Shown piece by piece: positions 16,541-23,580 of a DNA stretch of 43,060 nt. The number at the start of each line of letters is the position of its first letter. Within the stretch, counting starts at the first letter, position 1. Below the pieces are notes generated by a model. It saw nothing but the letters and a program-made list of their open reading frames with translations, had not been told where the DNA came from and did no database searches. The translations under genes were made by a program, and so were the position numbers. Origin of the DNA: Bacteroidaceae bacterium (GTDB lineage Bacteria > Bacteroidota > Bacteroidia > Bacteroidales > Bacteroidaceae); assembly GCA_017429945.1 (NCBI GenBank), contig JAFRNY010000087.1:1-43060 (forward strand). Direction: 5' to 3'.

Positions 16541-16584
16541 GATTTTCTACAGTTTAATAGGTTAAAAGTGTTAGCACTCAAAAC

Positions 16585-16821
16585 TTACTGGAGATAACCC
16601 TTAGCAGCAGCCTGCTTGATGGCAGCGTCCAGACCAATCTTGTTGATCAGGCGCAGGCCGGCAGCAGAGATGTTGAGGCTAATCCAGCAGTCTTCCTCTA
16701 CCCAGTAGAACTTCTTGGTGAAGAGGTTTACGTCAAAGACGCGCTTTGTGCGGCGCTTGGAGTGAGACACGTTGTTACCGTGCATCGCTCTTTTTCCGGT
16801 GATTTGACAAATCTTAGACAT
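16585..16821 (-). CDS. rpmB: 50S ribosomal protein L28
   Basis: This is a 78-residue protein with the characteristic start [21 protein letters not shown] and the segment [19 protein letters not shown]. It lacks the paired CxxC motifs of zinc-binding L28. It is the first gene of a three-gene ribosomal unit with its own strong promoter. Confidence 0.97.
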   Translation of the reverse strand: MSKICQITGKRAMHGNNVSHSKRRTKRVFDVNLFTKKFYWVEEDCWISLNISAAGLRLINKIGLDAAIKQAAAKGYLQ

Positions 16822-16875
16822 CTTTCTAATCTTTCCTTTTTAACTTCCAAAAATTACTTTCTTCCAAACAGCGCG

Positions 16876-16906
16876 CAAAGGTACTGCTTTTTTCTGTATC
16901 CCCAAA
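16876..16906 (-). promoter_or_regulatory. Promoter of rpmB-rpmG-DUF4295
   Basis: On the minus strand: TTTG (16903-16906), 19 bases, TACCTTTG (16876-16883), a perfect Bacteroidota consensus. The leader to rpmB is about 48-50 bases and includes no Shine-Dalgarno core beyond AGGAAAG. The promoter lies in the 102-base gap after pncC, whose T-rich minus-strand 3' flank shows no hairpin. Confidence 0.9.
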
Positions 16907-16923
16907 GTTTTTTCCGTTTTTTT

Positions 16924-17427
16924 TCACTCCTCGGGCAGTGGAAAGTCTTTTTCGAGCTTCTCAAGTAGCATTTTGAGTGCCGTGAGCGTGGCGCGTGCCA
17001 CATTCTCGTCGCGACCATCATCACCGGTGAGCTCGCGAACTACGATGTCGTCAGAGCAGCCAACGGCAATGAAGATGGTGCCGACAGGCGCCTCAGGGCC
17101 TCCGCCCGGACCTGCATAGCCTGTCACGGCAACGGCATAGTCGGTCTTCAGCTGAGCCAAAGCGCCGCGCACCATGGCCTCTGCAACTTCCTGACTAACG
17201 GCACCTTTCTCTGCCAGCAGCTCCGCCGGCACGCCCAGCAGCTGCGTCTTTAGTTCATCGGTATAGACCACTACCCCGCCCTTGAAATAGTTGCTCGAGC
17301 CGGGCATCGAGGTTATGGAGGCTGACACGAGTCCCGCCGTGCAGCTCTCGGCCGTCGAGAGTGTTTTCTCGGCACGCCAAAAGTATTCGCTTATTTCTCT
17401 GGAAATAACTTTTGCTTGTACGTTCAT
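16924..17427 (-). CDS. pncC: CinA C-terminal family nicotinamide-nucleotide amidase
   Basis: This 167-residue protein corresponds to the stand-alone CinA C-terminal domain, which deamidates NMN to nicotinic acid mononucleotide in pyridine nucleotide recycling. Conserved segments are LSTAESCTAGLVSASITSMPGSS, FKGGVVVYTDELK, GAVSQEVAEAM and VTGYAGPGGG...PVGTIFIAV. The catalytic Ser and Lys region is intact. The molybdopterin-like N-terminal domain of full CinA is absent. The gene lies 54 bases after tsaD; the spacer contains short TTTACTATTTA/TTTACGATTTA repeats. Confidence 0.92.
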   Translation of the reverse strand: MNVQAKVISREISEYFWRAEKTLSTAESCTAGLVSASITSMPGSSNYFKGGVVVYTDELKTQLLGVPAELLAEKGAVSQEVAEAMVRGALAQLKTDYAVAVTGYAGPGGGPEAPVGTIFIAVGCSDDIVVRELTGDDGRDENVARATLTALKMLLEKLEKDFPLPEE

Positions 17428-17481
17428 CAGGACATTTACTATTTAAAGATTTACTATTTACGATTTACCATTTACTATCCA

Positions 17482-18666
17482 TTATAACTCCACGCGCGAG
17501 TAAGCCGATGCTTCCATGGGGCAGAAGTCTTTATCGGCATACTTGAACGCTCCGGTGATGGCTATCATGGCGGCGTTGTCGGTGGTATAGCTGAATTTAG
17601 GAATATAAATCGTCCAACCATAGCGACGGGCGTGGTCCTTGAAAGCCTCGCGCAGGCCTGTGTTGGCGCTTACGCCGCCAGCCACCGCCACGTGCTTTAT
17701 CTTCAAGTCCTTAGCCGCGCGACGAAGTTTATTCATGAGAATATCTACGACGGTCTTCTCGAGCGAGGCTGCAAGGTCCTCCTTATGGTGCTCGATGAAA
17801 TCGGGGTCGTCCTTCAGCCAGTCGCGGAGGTTGTAGAGGAACGATGTCTTCAGGCCGCTGAAGCTGTAGTCGTAGCCCGGAATGGCAGGTTTCGAGAAGT
17901 GGTAGGCCTCGGGGTTGCCCTGACGTGCCAGACGGTCGATGATAGGTCCGCCCGGATAACCTAAGCCCATCACCTTCGAACATTTGTCGATACATTCGCC
18001 AGCGGCATCATCGATGGTCTGCCCGATAATCTCCATATCGTTGTAGGCCTTCACCAGGACTATCTGCGAATTGCCGCCGCTAACCAGCAGGCAGAGGAAA
18101 GGGAACGGAGGGACAGAAGGCCCACTCACTACCCCTCCCGTCAGGGAGGGGGTTGCTGACACAGCTGTAGTGTTTTGTTTACAAGAGGATTGGGACTCCA
18201 TTCCCTGACTGGAGGGGTCTGTGGGTAGTTCTTTTATGAAATGCGCCAGCACGTGCCCCTGCAGATGGTTGACGTCAATCATCGGAATGCCTAATGAAGC
18301 AGCCAAACCCTTTGCAAAACTGACGCCCACGAGCAGCGAGCCCATCAGTCCCGGTCCGCGCGTGAAAGCTATGGCGCTAAGTTCTTCCTTCTTCACTCCA
18401 GCACGCTTGAGCGCCTGATCCACCACGGGCACAATATTCTGTTGGTGCGCGCGCGAGGCCAGTTCGGGCACCACGCCGCCGTAAGCTTCATGCACAGCCT
18501 GCGATGCTGTCACGTTCGAGAGCAGATAACCGTCGCGAATGACAGCTGCCGACGTGTCGTCGCATGAGGATTCGATGCCGAGGATGGTAATCTGGGACTC
18601 TCCCCCCGCCCTCCCTAAAAGGGAGGGAGCAGAATCCTTTGCTGATGGGTTATTTAATATATTCAT
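17482..18666 (-). CDS. tsaD: tRNA threonylcarbamoyladenosine biosynthesis protein TsaD with repeat-derived insertions
   Basis: TsaD transfers the threonylcarbamoyl group to A37 of ANN-decoding tRNAs. The core is complete: ILGIESSCDDTSAAVI, ELASRAHQQNIVPVV, FTRGPGLMGSLLVG, the metal-binding HLQGH (His134, His138), FLCLLVSGGNSQIV, MGLGYPGGPIID, VAGGVSANTGLR and TDNAAMIAITG. The 394-residue length exceeds the usual 335-340. The surplus is two blocks: about 25 residues before ILGIESS and a 36-residue insertion (about 147-182) between HFIKE and PPFPFLCL. Both are encoded by copies of a GC-rich palindromic repeat (18596-18731 and 18121-18228). Without them the protein would be about 333 residues. 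The reading frame is unbroken. The start codon itself lies inside the repeat pair that separates map from tsaD. Confidence 0.95.
   Translation of the reverse strand: MNILNNPSAKDSAPSLLGRAGGESQITILGIESSCDDTSAAVIRDGYLLSNVTASQAVHEAYGGVVPELASRAHQQNIVPVVDQALKRAGVKKEELSAIAFTRGPGLMGSLLVGVSFAKGLAASLGIPMIDVNHLQGHVLAHFIKELPTDPSSQGMESQSSCKQNTTAVSATPSLTGGVVSGPSVPPFPFLCLLVSGGNSQIVLVKAYNDMEIIGQTIDDAAGECIDKCSKVMGLGYPGGPIIDRLARQGNPEAYHFSKPAIPGYDYSFSGLKTSFLYNLRDWLKDDPDFIEHHKEDLAASLEKTVVDILMNKLRRAAKDLKIKHVAVAGGVSANTGLREAFKDHARRYGWTIYIPKFSYTTDNAAMIAITGAFKYADKDFCPMEASAYSRVEL
18121..18228. repeat. Inverted-repeat element inserted in frame within tsaD
   Basis: Arms 18121-18147 (CCCACTCACTACCCCTCCCG...) and 18202-18228 (TTCCCTGACTGGAGGGGTCT...) are imperfect reverse complements. 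The whole is 108 bases, exactly 36 codons, and corresponds to the only internal stretch of TsaD without family similarity. Each arm contains a smaller palindrome (CCCTCCCgtcaGGGAGGG on the left). Confidence 0.85.
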
Positions 18667-18731
18667 TATTCTGCAAATATCTTTTCCTTGTTAAGTAACC
18701 TCTCCCTCCCCAAAGAGGGCCGGGGTGAGTC
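18596..18731. repeat. Inverted-repeat element spanning the map-tsaD junction and tsaD start
   Basis: The left arm (18596-18636) is GACTC-CCCCCC-CCTCCCTaaaaGGGAGGG and encodes TsaD residues about 11-24. The right arm (18697-18731) is its imperfect reverse complement, ending GGGGTGAGTC directly before the map stop codon. The tsaD ATG (18664-18666) lies between the arms, so the element provides or displaces the native translation start. Confidence 0.85.
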
Positions 18732-19595
18732 TTAGTGCGTCAGCACCTCCACCCCATGTTCGGTCATCACGAACGTGTGTTCCCACTGTGCGCTGGGCAG
18801 CTCGTCTTCGGTGACGATAGTCCAACCGTCGTCCTCGTCGCAGAACACCTGCCAAGTGCCCATATTGATCATCGGCTCGATCGTGAACACCATTCCAGGC
18901 ACGAGAAGCATGCCGGTGCCTTTGTGTCCATAGTGGTCCACGTCGGGCTCTTCATGGAACTCCAGTCCTACGCCGTGGCCGGCCAGGTCGCGCACGACGG
19001 AGAAGCCGTTTTTGTGGGCGTGCTTCTGAATGGCGTTGCCAATATCGCCGACATAGACGTAAGGCTTTGAGCACACCTCCTCGCCTATCTTCAAGCACTC
19101 CCATGCCACGTCCACCAGTTTCTGGCGCCGTGCATCCGTCTTGCCGCCTACGACGTACATACGCGAGGCATCGGCGAAGTAACCGTCGAGAATCGTAGTG
19201 CAGTCCACGTTGATGATGTCGCCGTCCTCCAGCACCTCCCATTCGTTGGGGATGCCGTGGCATACGACCTCGTTGACGCTCGTGCAGCACGACTTAGGGA
19301 AACCCTCGTAGCCTAGGCACGCTGAGATGGCACCGTGGTCGGCTGTGTACTTAGCCACCATGTCGTCAATCTCTTGTGTGCACATGCCTGCGTGAATTTT
19401 ATCAGTGAGCATATCAAGAATGCCGGTATTGATGACGCCGGCACGACGTATGCCCTCAATCTGCTCTGGTGTCTTAATGAGATCACGCGAAGGCACCACC
19501 TTGCCGCGCTCCTGCGCAGCAAGTATTATGCGGTCCATTTCAGTCAGTTCCTGACCTTTGATTATTGACCACCTCAACTTCTTTTTTCCATTCAT
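18732..19595 (-). CDS. map: Type I methionine aminopeptidase
   Basis: This 287-residue cytoplasmic enzyme removes the initiator Met from nascent proteins. The pita-bread catalytic domain has the five metal ligands: Asp in NVDCTTILDGYFADAS (two), His in GHGVGLEFHEEP, Glu in FTIEPM and Glu in the QWEHTFVMTEHG region. About 40 residues precede the catalytic domain (MNGKKKLRWSIIKGQELTEMDRI...). Start 19595 is only 5 bases from a TACCTTTG promoter element, so either the mRNA is leaderless or Met20 (MDRIILAAQERG) is used. It is followed without spacing by a repeat element and then tsaD. Confidence 0.94.
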   Translation of the reverse strand: MNGKKKLRWSIIKGQELTEMDRIILAAQERGKVVPSRDLIKTPEQIEGIRRAGVINTGILDMLTDKIHAGMCTQEIDDMVAKYTADHGAISACLGYEGFPKSCCTSVNEVVCHGIPNEWEVLEDGDIINVDCTTILDGYFADASRMYVVGGKTDARRQKLVDVAWECLKIGEEVCSKPYVYVGDIGNAIQKHAHKNGFSVVRDLAGHGVGLEFHEEPDVDHYGHKGTGMLLVPGMVFTIEPMINMGTWQVFCDEDDGWTIVTEDELPSAQWEHTFVMTEHGVEVLTH

Positions 19596-19600
19596 GGCCG

Positions 19601-19608
19601 CAAAGGTA
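19601..19608 (-). promoter_or_regulatory. -7 promoter element upstream of map
   Basis: The minus strand reads TACCTTTG, a perfect TAnnTTTG. About 18-19 bases upstream lies TTTTC within AAAAGTG-type repeats, a weak -33 element. Initiation would fall at or just after the annotated ATG. Confidence 0.65.
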
Positions 19609-19876
19609 CGAATTTAAATGAAAAGTGAAAAGTGAAAAGTGAAAAATCAAAGGATGAAGGCCTTTTAAAGTGAAAAAGAAAAGTAAAAAGTGAAAAACTG
19701 CTGCGCAGCCACAGAGAGCACAGAGGAAACAGAGGGCACTGAGGAAAGAATGGATAATGGATAATGGAATTATATCACTGCCTGTTTTTATCACAATTAG
19801 TGAATTGTTGTTATCACAATTAGTGAGTTATATTTATCACAGTTAGTGAATTGTATTTATCACAATTAGTGAAAGG
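19609..19876. repeat. Repeat-filled spacer between map and the symporter gene
   Basis: Four kinds of repeats occur in sequence: AAAAGTGAAAAGTG units (19619-19700), a small palindrome GCTGCGCAGC followed by CACAGAG(A/G)(G/A)CACAGAGG (about 19699-19745), two copies of GGATAATG (19751-19768), and four copies of TTATCACAATTAGTGAATTG at a 23-26 base period (about 19787-19872). No gene or clear terminator is visible. Similar composite sequence occurs at 42330-43000. Confidence 0.8.
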
Positions 19877-21310
19877 CTATTTTCTTTGACTCCCCTTTGC
19901 GCACCACAGTCCGAGAGCAGTGATGGCACCGTTGAGAAGGAGGAGTTCGTAACCGAAATGATAGCCGAAGCGGGCGGCGGTGAAGGTGGAAAGGCCATAG
20001 CAGAGAAGGGGCGCTATGATGCAGATGAAAGGAATGGCACGGGGGGCTGGTCGGAAGCGGTCGGGCACGAAGAGGCCGAAGGCGAAGAGGCCGAGCAGTG
20101 GGCCATAGGTGTAGGATGCTATGACGTAGACGGCATCGATTACGCTGGTGCTGTTCAGTGCGCGGAAGGCAAGGATGACGAGAAGCACCAGGGCGGCCAT
20201 ACCGATGTGCACGATGCGGCGCAGTCGCTCGTCGGACGGGCGATTGAAGATATCGATGCAGGTGGAGGTGGTCAGGGCCGTGAGTGCGCTGTCGGCGCTC
20301 GAGAGGGCGGCGGCCACTATTCCAAGAGTGAAGAAGGCGAGGGCGGCCTTACCCAGATAGCCTCCGCCGCAGAGCATGGGCAGCACTTCGTCGCCCGAGG
20401 CGGGCAGGTCTATGGCGTGGTGTGCGGCGAAGATATACATCATGACGCCAAGACTGAGGAACAGGAGGTTTACGGGCACATACAGGAGTCCGTTCACAAG
20501 CATGTTTTTCTGCGACTCATGGAGGGTGCGGCAGGTGAGATTCTTCTGCATCATATCTTGATCGAGGCCTGTCATGACGACAACGATGAAGGCACCGCTG
20601 AGAAACTGCTTCCAGAAATATTGGCGCGACGACCAGTCGGTAAACTCAAAGATGCGGCTCATGGAACTCTGTCGCACCTGACGTACGGCCTCGCCTATCC
20701 CCCACCCTTCGGCCGTGAGCAAGGCGCTGATTATGAGGATGAGGGCTACGAGGAGGACAAGCGTCTGAAGGCAGTCGGTCCAGACGATGGTGGCTATACC
20801 TCCGCGATGGGTGTAGAGCCAGATGAGCAGGAGGCACAACGTGGCGGTGAGCCAGAAGGGGAAGCCCAGGGCATCGAAGACGATGCTCTGGAGAATAAGG
20901 CATACGAGATAGAGGCGCACGGATGCTCCGAGAAGCTTCGAGAGGAGGAAGAAGGCAGAGCCTGTGCGGTAAGCTGTGATGCCGAAGCGGCGGTCGAGGA
21001 AGGCATAGATTGAGGTGGTGCCGAGGCGGTAGTAGACAGGCAGGAGGATGAACGCCACGAGGGCATAGCCCGGAATGAAGCCGAGGCACATTTGCATATA
21101 CGTCATGTCGGCCGCGCGCACCATGCCTGGCACACTCACGAAGGTGACGCCGCTGAGCGAAGCCCCAAGCATGCCAAAGGCGACGGCCCACCAGGGTGAG
21201 CGTCGCCTTGCGCTATAGAAACTGTCGTTGTCGGCACGGCGGGCTGTGATGCGCGCCACGGCTGCCAACAGCAGGAAATATGCTACTATGAGGACTACTG
21301 TAAGCCACAT
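19877..21310 (-). CDS. Sodium:solute symporter family protein
   Basis: This 477-residue integral membrane protein has about 13 predicted helices. The N-terminal DNDSFYSARRRSPWWAVAFGMLGASLSGVTFVSVPG is the SSS-family pattern (NIS/SGLT relatives) around the first helix break. The sodium-site helix appears in FFTLGIVAAALSSADSALTALTTS, with the paired Ser/Thr residues of the Na2 site. Substrate cannot be told from sequence; sialic acid, iodide-like anions and vitamins are all handled by related carriers. It lies 13 bases after the preceding hypothetical gene, which suggests one transcript. The Na+ gradient made by Na+-NQR could drive it. Confidence 0.9.
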   Translation of the reverse strand: MWLTVVLIVAYFLLLAAVARITARRADNDSFYSARRRSPWWAVAFGMLGASLSGVTFVSVPGMVRAADMTYMQMCLGFIPGYALVAFILLPVYYRLGTTSIYAFLDRRFGITAYRTGSAFFLLSKLLGASVRLYLVCLILQSIVFDALGFPFWLTATLCLLLIWLYTHRGGIATIVWTDCLQTLVLLVALILIISALLTAEGWGIGEAVRQVRQSSMSRIFEFTDWSSRQYFWKQFLSGAFIVVVMTGLDQDMMQKNLTCRTLHESQKNMLVNGLLYVPVNLLFLSLGVMMYIFAAHHAIDLPASGDEVLPMLCGGGYLGKAALAFFTLGIVAAALSSADSALTALTTSTCIDIFNRPSDERLRRIVHIGMAALVLLVILAFRALNSTSVIDAVYVIASYTYGPLLGLFAFGLFVPDRFRPAPRAIPFICIIAPLLCYGLSTFTAARFGYHFGYELLLLNGAITALGLWCAKGSQRK

Positions 21311-21323
21311 GAGCGGGGCCCTG

Positions 21324-22130
21324 TTACTCTAAGACGGAGAGGCCCGCCGTGTCGTCGTCTTCATCTTCCTTGACGTCTGCCTCGGGAGCATAGGTTGAGT
21401 AAAACGTCTCATCGTCATCATTGGGCTGGGGCTCCTCATCGACGTCGTCGTCATCATCGTCGTCGCGGTCGTCGCGGTCGTCATCATCGTCGTCGTTGTG
21501 TATGCGGTTGCCGTCCTCGTCGTACTCGGGTTCGATGAGCATGCGCAGCTTGGTCATGGGCGCTTTCTTCTTGGCGAAGATAGCTTCAACCCACGTGCCC
21601 TTCTCCACTTCGAGCACCTCGAAGCCGTCGGCCAGCTTGCGCTCGAGTGAACCTCCGGGCATGTGCAGGCGCGAGGCGGGCAGCGTCGTAGTGGTGATCT
21701 CGAAGGCGCTCTCTATGATGTCGCGGATAGAGAGGGGTATGCTCTCCCAGCCTCCGCCGAAGTTGCGGCTGATGAGCTCGAGGAGTGTGGGCACAGTGAT
21801 GTGGCGTATGTTCTCGTAGCTGAGGTCGGTAAGCTTTGAGATATTGCGCTTGCGAATTGCCACCACGCCTTTCTTGATGTCGCTGCGGGGGAAGGTGGCC
21901 CACTCGCCGCCCTCGTATTTGGCAGCCTCGCGCTCGTCGCCGTTGTCGTAGTGCACGACCTCGAACGCCAGTCGTATGATGTTGAGCAGCTTATCCTCGT
22001 AGGGTGGGAAACTCTCCTCGGCGAGGCTCTCGTTCCAGAGCTCCACGATCTCGTCGGGCGAGATGTTCCATATATTAGTGGAATTGATGTCGAGAATCGA
22101 TTCTAAGATTTTCTCACGCTTTTCGCTCAT
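21324..22130 (-). CDS. Conserved hypothetical protein with an extreme acidic C-terminus
   Basis: This 268-residue soluble protein was not matched to a family. The first 200 residues look like a folded alpha/beta domain (ILESILDINSTNIWNISPDEIVELWNES, GGGWESIPLSIRDIIESAFEI). Residues about 215-268 are almost all Asp and Glu, including a run of DDDDDDRDDRDDDDDDDVDEE. The acidic stretch is in the same frame as the domain and has codon use like it (GAC/GAT mixture). Such tails occur in nucleic-acid-mimicking or calcium-binding proteins, but no function can be claimed. It follows the tRNA-Ala terminator and precedes the symporter by 13 bases. Confidence 0.7.
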   Translation of the reverse strand: MSEKREKILESILDINSTNIWNISPDEIVELWNESLAEESFPPYEDKLLNIIRLAFEVVHYDNGDEREAAKYEGGEWATFPRSDIKKGVVAIRKRNISKLTDLSYENIRHITVPTLLELISRNFGGGWESIPLSIRDIIESAFEITTTTLPASRLHMPGGSLERKLADGFEVLEVEKGTWVEAIFAKKKAPMTKLRMLIEPEYDEDGNRIHNDDDDDDRDDRDDDDDDDVDEEPQPNDDDETFYSTYAPEADVKEDEDDDTAGLSVLE

Positions 22131-22176
22131 AGGTAGTAAGTATTATGTTGATGAATCGAGGTAGTGGAAAGAGGTT

Positions 22177-22204
22177 AAAAAAAGCTCACTGGAAGACAGC
22201 GAGC
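22177..22204 (-). terminator. Terminator of tRNA-Ala
   Basis: The minus strand reads GCTCGCTG-tcttc-CAGTGAGC, a 7-8 bp stem with one mismatch, followed by seven T residues. It starts 35 bases after the tRNA. Confidence 0.87.
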
Positions 22205-22238
22205 CACGATTTACTTTCTTAACGACCTTTTCCTAAAG

Positions 22239-22312
22239 TGGAGCATGCGAGACTCGAACTCGCCACCTCTTGACTGCCAGTCAAACGCTCTAGCCAGATG
22301 AGCTAATGCCCC
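22239..22312 (-). tRNA. tRNA-Ala (anticodon GGC)
   Basis: The 74-base cloverleaf has acceptor stem GGGGCAT pairing with ATGCTCC (one G-T pair), D arm AGCTCATCTGGCTAGAGC, anticodon loop CTGGCAG (anticodon GGC), and T arm with GTTCGAGTC. The discriminator base is A and CCA is not encoded. A perfect promoter lies immediately upstream and a terminator downstream, so it is a single-gene unit. Confidence 0.95.
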
Positions 22313-22331
22313 GTTTTTTGTTTTTGCGCTG

Positions 22332-22362
22332 CAAAGGTAGAGTTTTTTTGCCGTTACACAAA
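22332..22362 (-). promoter_or_regulatory. Promoter of tRNA-Ala
   Basis: On the minus strand: TTTG (22359-22362), 19 bases, TACCTTTG (22332-22339). The predicted initiation site is about 10-15 bases before the mature tRNA 5' end. Confidence 0.9.
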
Positions 22363-22402
22363 ATTTTTCGGTGTTTTTTTTACGTATATCTGCAAAAACC
22401 AC

Positions 22403-22410
22403 TACCTTTG
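22403..22410 (+). promoter_or_regulatory. -7 promoter element of the zinc-ribbon gene
   Basis: TACCTTTG is a perfect TAnnTTTG. The -33 position is TTTT rather than TTTG. The leader to the ATG at 22466 is about 50 bases. Confidence 0.7.
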
Positions 22411-22465
22411 TGCTACCAAACGATAACAAACGACACTGTTAACCCTAAAAAACATCTATAGCAAT

Positions 22466-23329
22466 ATGAGTATGATCACCTGCCCGGAGTGCAAGCAACC
22501 CGTCTCCTCGAAAGCCCCAACGTGCCCCCACTGCGGTGTGCGCATAGAGAATAACGTGAAGCGCTGCCCCGTGTGCAACACCTACGTTTTGCTGGACTCC
22601 ACCGAGTGCCCGAACTGCAAAGCTCATTTCGTAGTCGACGAGGCCGCCACAGCTGCCCGCCCCGCAACCGAACCGATGCCTGTCGAGACAGAGCCCGCCA
22701 CCGCAAACATCGCCTCAGCCGACCAAATCCCCGAGGAGGAGCCGACGAAGAAAGACACGCCATGGTACCTGCTGCTGCTCGCTATTATTATTATAGGTAT
22801 AGGAGCTTACCTCTACTGGGACAACTATCAGGACAAGCTGGCCAGCGAGGAGAAAGCCTTCGCGCTGCTGCAGAACTGCAACGACCCGCTGAGCTTTGAG
22901 GACTTCATTGCCAGATTCCCCAACAGCAAGCATATCGACGAGGTGAAAGAGCGCCTGGCAGGCCTGCACCAGGAAGATGCCACCTGGACGGAGCTCTGCC
23001 GCAACCTCGACGTCAACGCCCTGCACAACTTCATCGACACACATCCCACCTCGCCCTACATCAAGGTGGCCCTGCATAAGATCGACTCGCTCGACTGGCG
23101 CAAGGCCGACCAGCTGGGAACCAAGGATGCCTACGACGAGTATATTCTTCAGCACGAGGACGGCCTCTACATCAGCGAAGCCTACAACGCTCGCGACAAT
23201 GCCCGCCGCCGCGAAGAGCAGGCCCGCCGCGACTCGCTCGCTGCCGTGGCCAAGCGCGACAGCATTGCCGCCGCTGCTGAAGCTGCCACTAGCACGCCGG
23301 CTGAGACGCCTGCGCCCGCAGCTGAATAA
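22466..23329 (+). CDS. Double zinc-ribbon single-pass membrane protein
   Basis: This 287-residue protein starts with two zinc ribbons made from four CxxC pairs (CPECKQ, CPHCGV, CPVCNT, CPNCKA; residues 6-51). An Ala/Pro/Glu-rich linker leads to one transmembrane helix (about 98-118, WYLLLLAIIIIGIGAYLYW). The outer part (about 120-245) is helical with TPR-like spacing (FEDFIARFPNSKHIDEVKERLAG, LHNFIDTHPTSPYIKVALHKI, YDEYILQHEDGLYISEAYNARD). A charged coil and Ala/Pro-rich tail end the protein. Such zinc-ribbon plus helical-repeat proteins are common in Bacteroidales but have no assigned role. It is a single-gene unit ending before the addB terminator. Confidence 0.75.
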   Translation: MSMITCPECKQPVSSKAPTCPHCGVRIENNVKRCPVCNTYVLLDSTECPNCKAHFVVDEAATAARPATEPMPVETEPATANIASADQIPEEEPTKKDTPWYLLLLAIIIIGIGAYLYWDNYQDKLASEEKAFALLQNCNDPLSFEDFIARFPNSKHIDEVKERLAGLHQEDATWTELCRNLDVNALHNFIDTHPTSPYIKVALHKIDSLDWRKADQLGTKDAYDEYILQHEDGLYISEAYNARDNARRREEQARRDSLAAVAKRDSIAAAAEAATSTPAETPAPAAE

Positions 23330-23344
23330 CGTCCATTGCAACAT

Positions 23345-23389
23345 AAAAAACACGTCCGGTCGCATCAGAGGATGCAACCGGACGTGTTT
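23345..23389 (-). terminator. Terminator of addAB
   Basis: Arms AAACACGTCCGGT (23348-23360) and ACCGGACGTGTTT (23377-23389) form a 13-bp stem, continued after one mismatch by GCATC/GATGC around an AGAG loop. On the minus strand it is followed by TTTTTT. It sits 192 bases after the addB stop, beyond the tandem repeat. It may also stop plus-strand transcripts of the zinc-ribbon gene. Confidence 0.88.
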
Positions 23390-23394
23390 GCGTT

Positions 23395-23548
23395 TTCAAC
23401 CGGATGTGTTGGCACATTCAACCGGATGTGTTGGCTCATTCAACCGGATGCATTGGCTCATTCAACCGGATGTGTTGGCACATTCAACCGGATGCGTTGG
23501 CACATTCAACCGGATGCGTTGGCACATTCAACCAGATGTGTTTATGTA
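23395..23548. repeat. Seven tandem copies of a 22-base repeat
   Basis: Copies start at 23395, 23417, 23439, 23461, 23483, 23505 and 23527; the unit is TTCAACCGGATGTGTTGGCA plus CA. Variation is limited to TG/CG/CA at positions 12-14 and CA/TC at the end; the last copy is degenerate. There are no spacers, so it is not a CRISPR. The unit's CAACCGGATGTGTT resembles the CAACCGGACGTGTT arm of the adjoining terminator hairpin. Confidence 0.95.
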
Positions 23549-23580
23549 TTTAAGCCACGCGAGCCCTGCTTGCTTTGGAG

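Noticed and set aside
18121-18228. Frameshift or pseudogene in tsaD
   Set aside because: The insertion is exactly 36 codons, has no stop and the frame continues with all catalytic motifs.
19886-21013. A 375-codon plus-strand frame opposite the symporter
   Set aside because: It is Glu/Gly-rich antisense sequence of a hydrophobic membrane protein gene; no family features.
23395-23548. Possible CRISPR array
   Set aside because: Copies are directly adjacent with no unique spacers and there are no cas genes.
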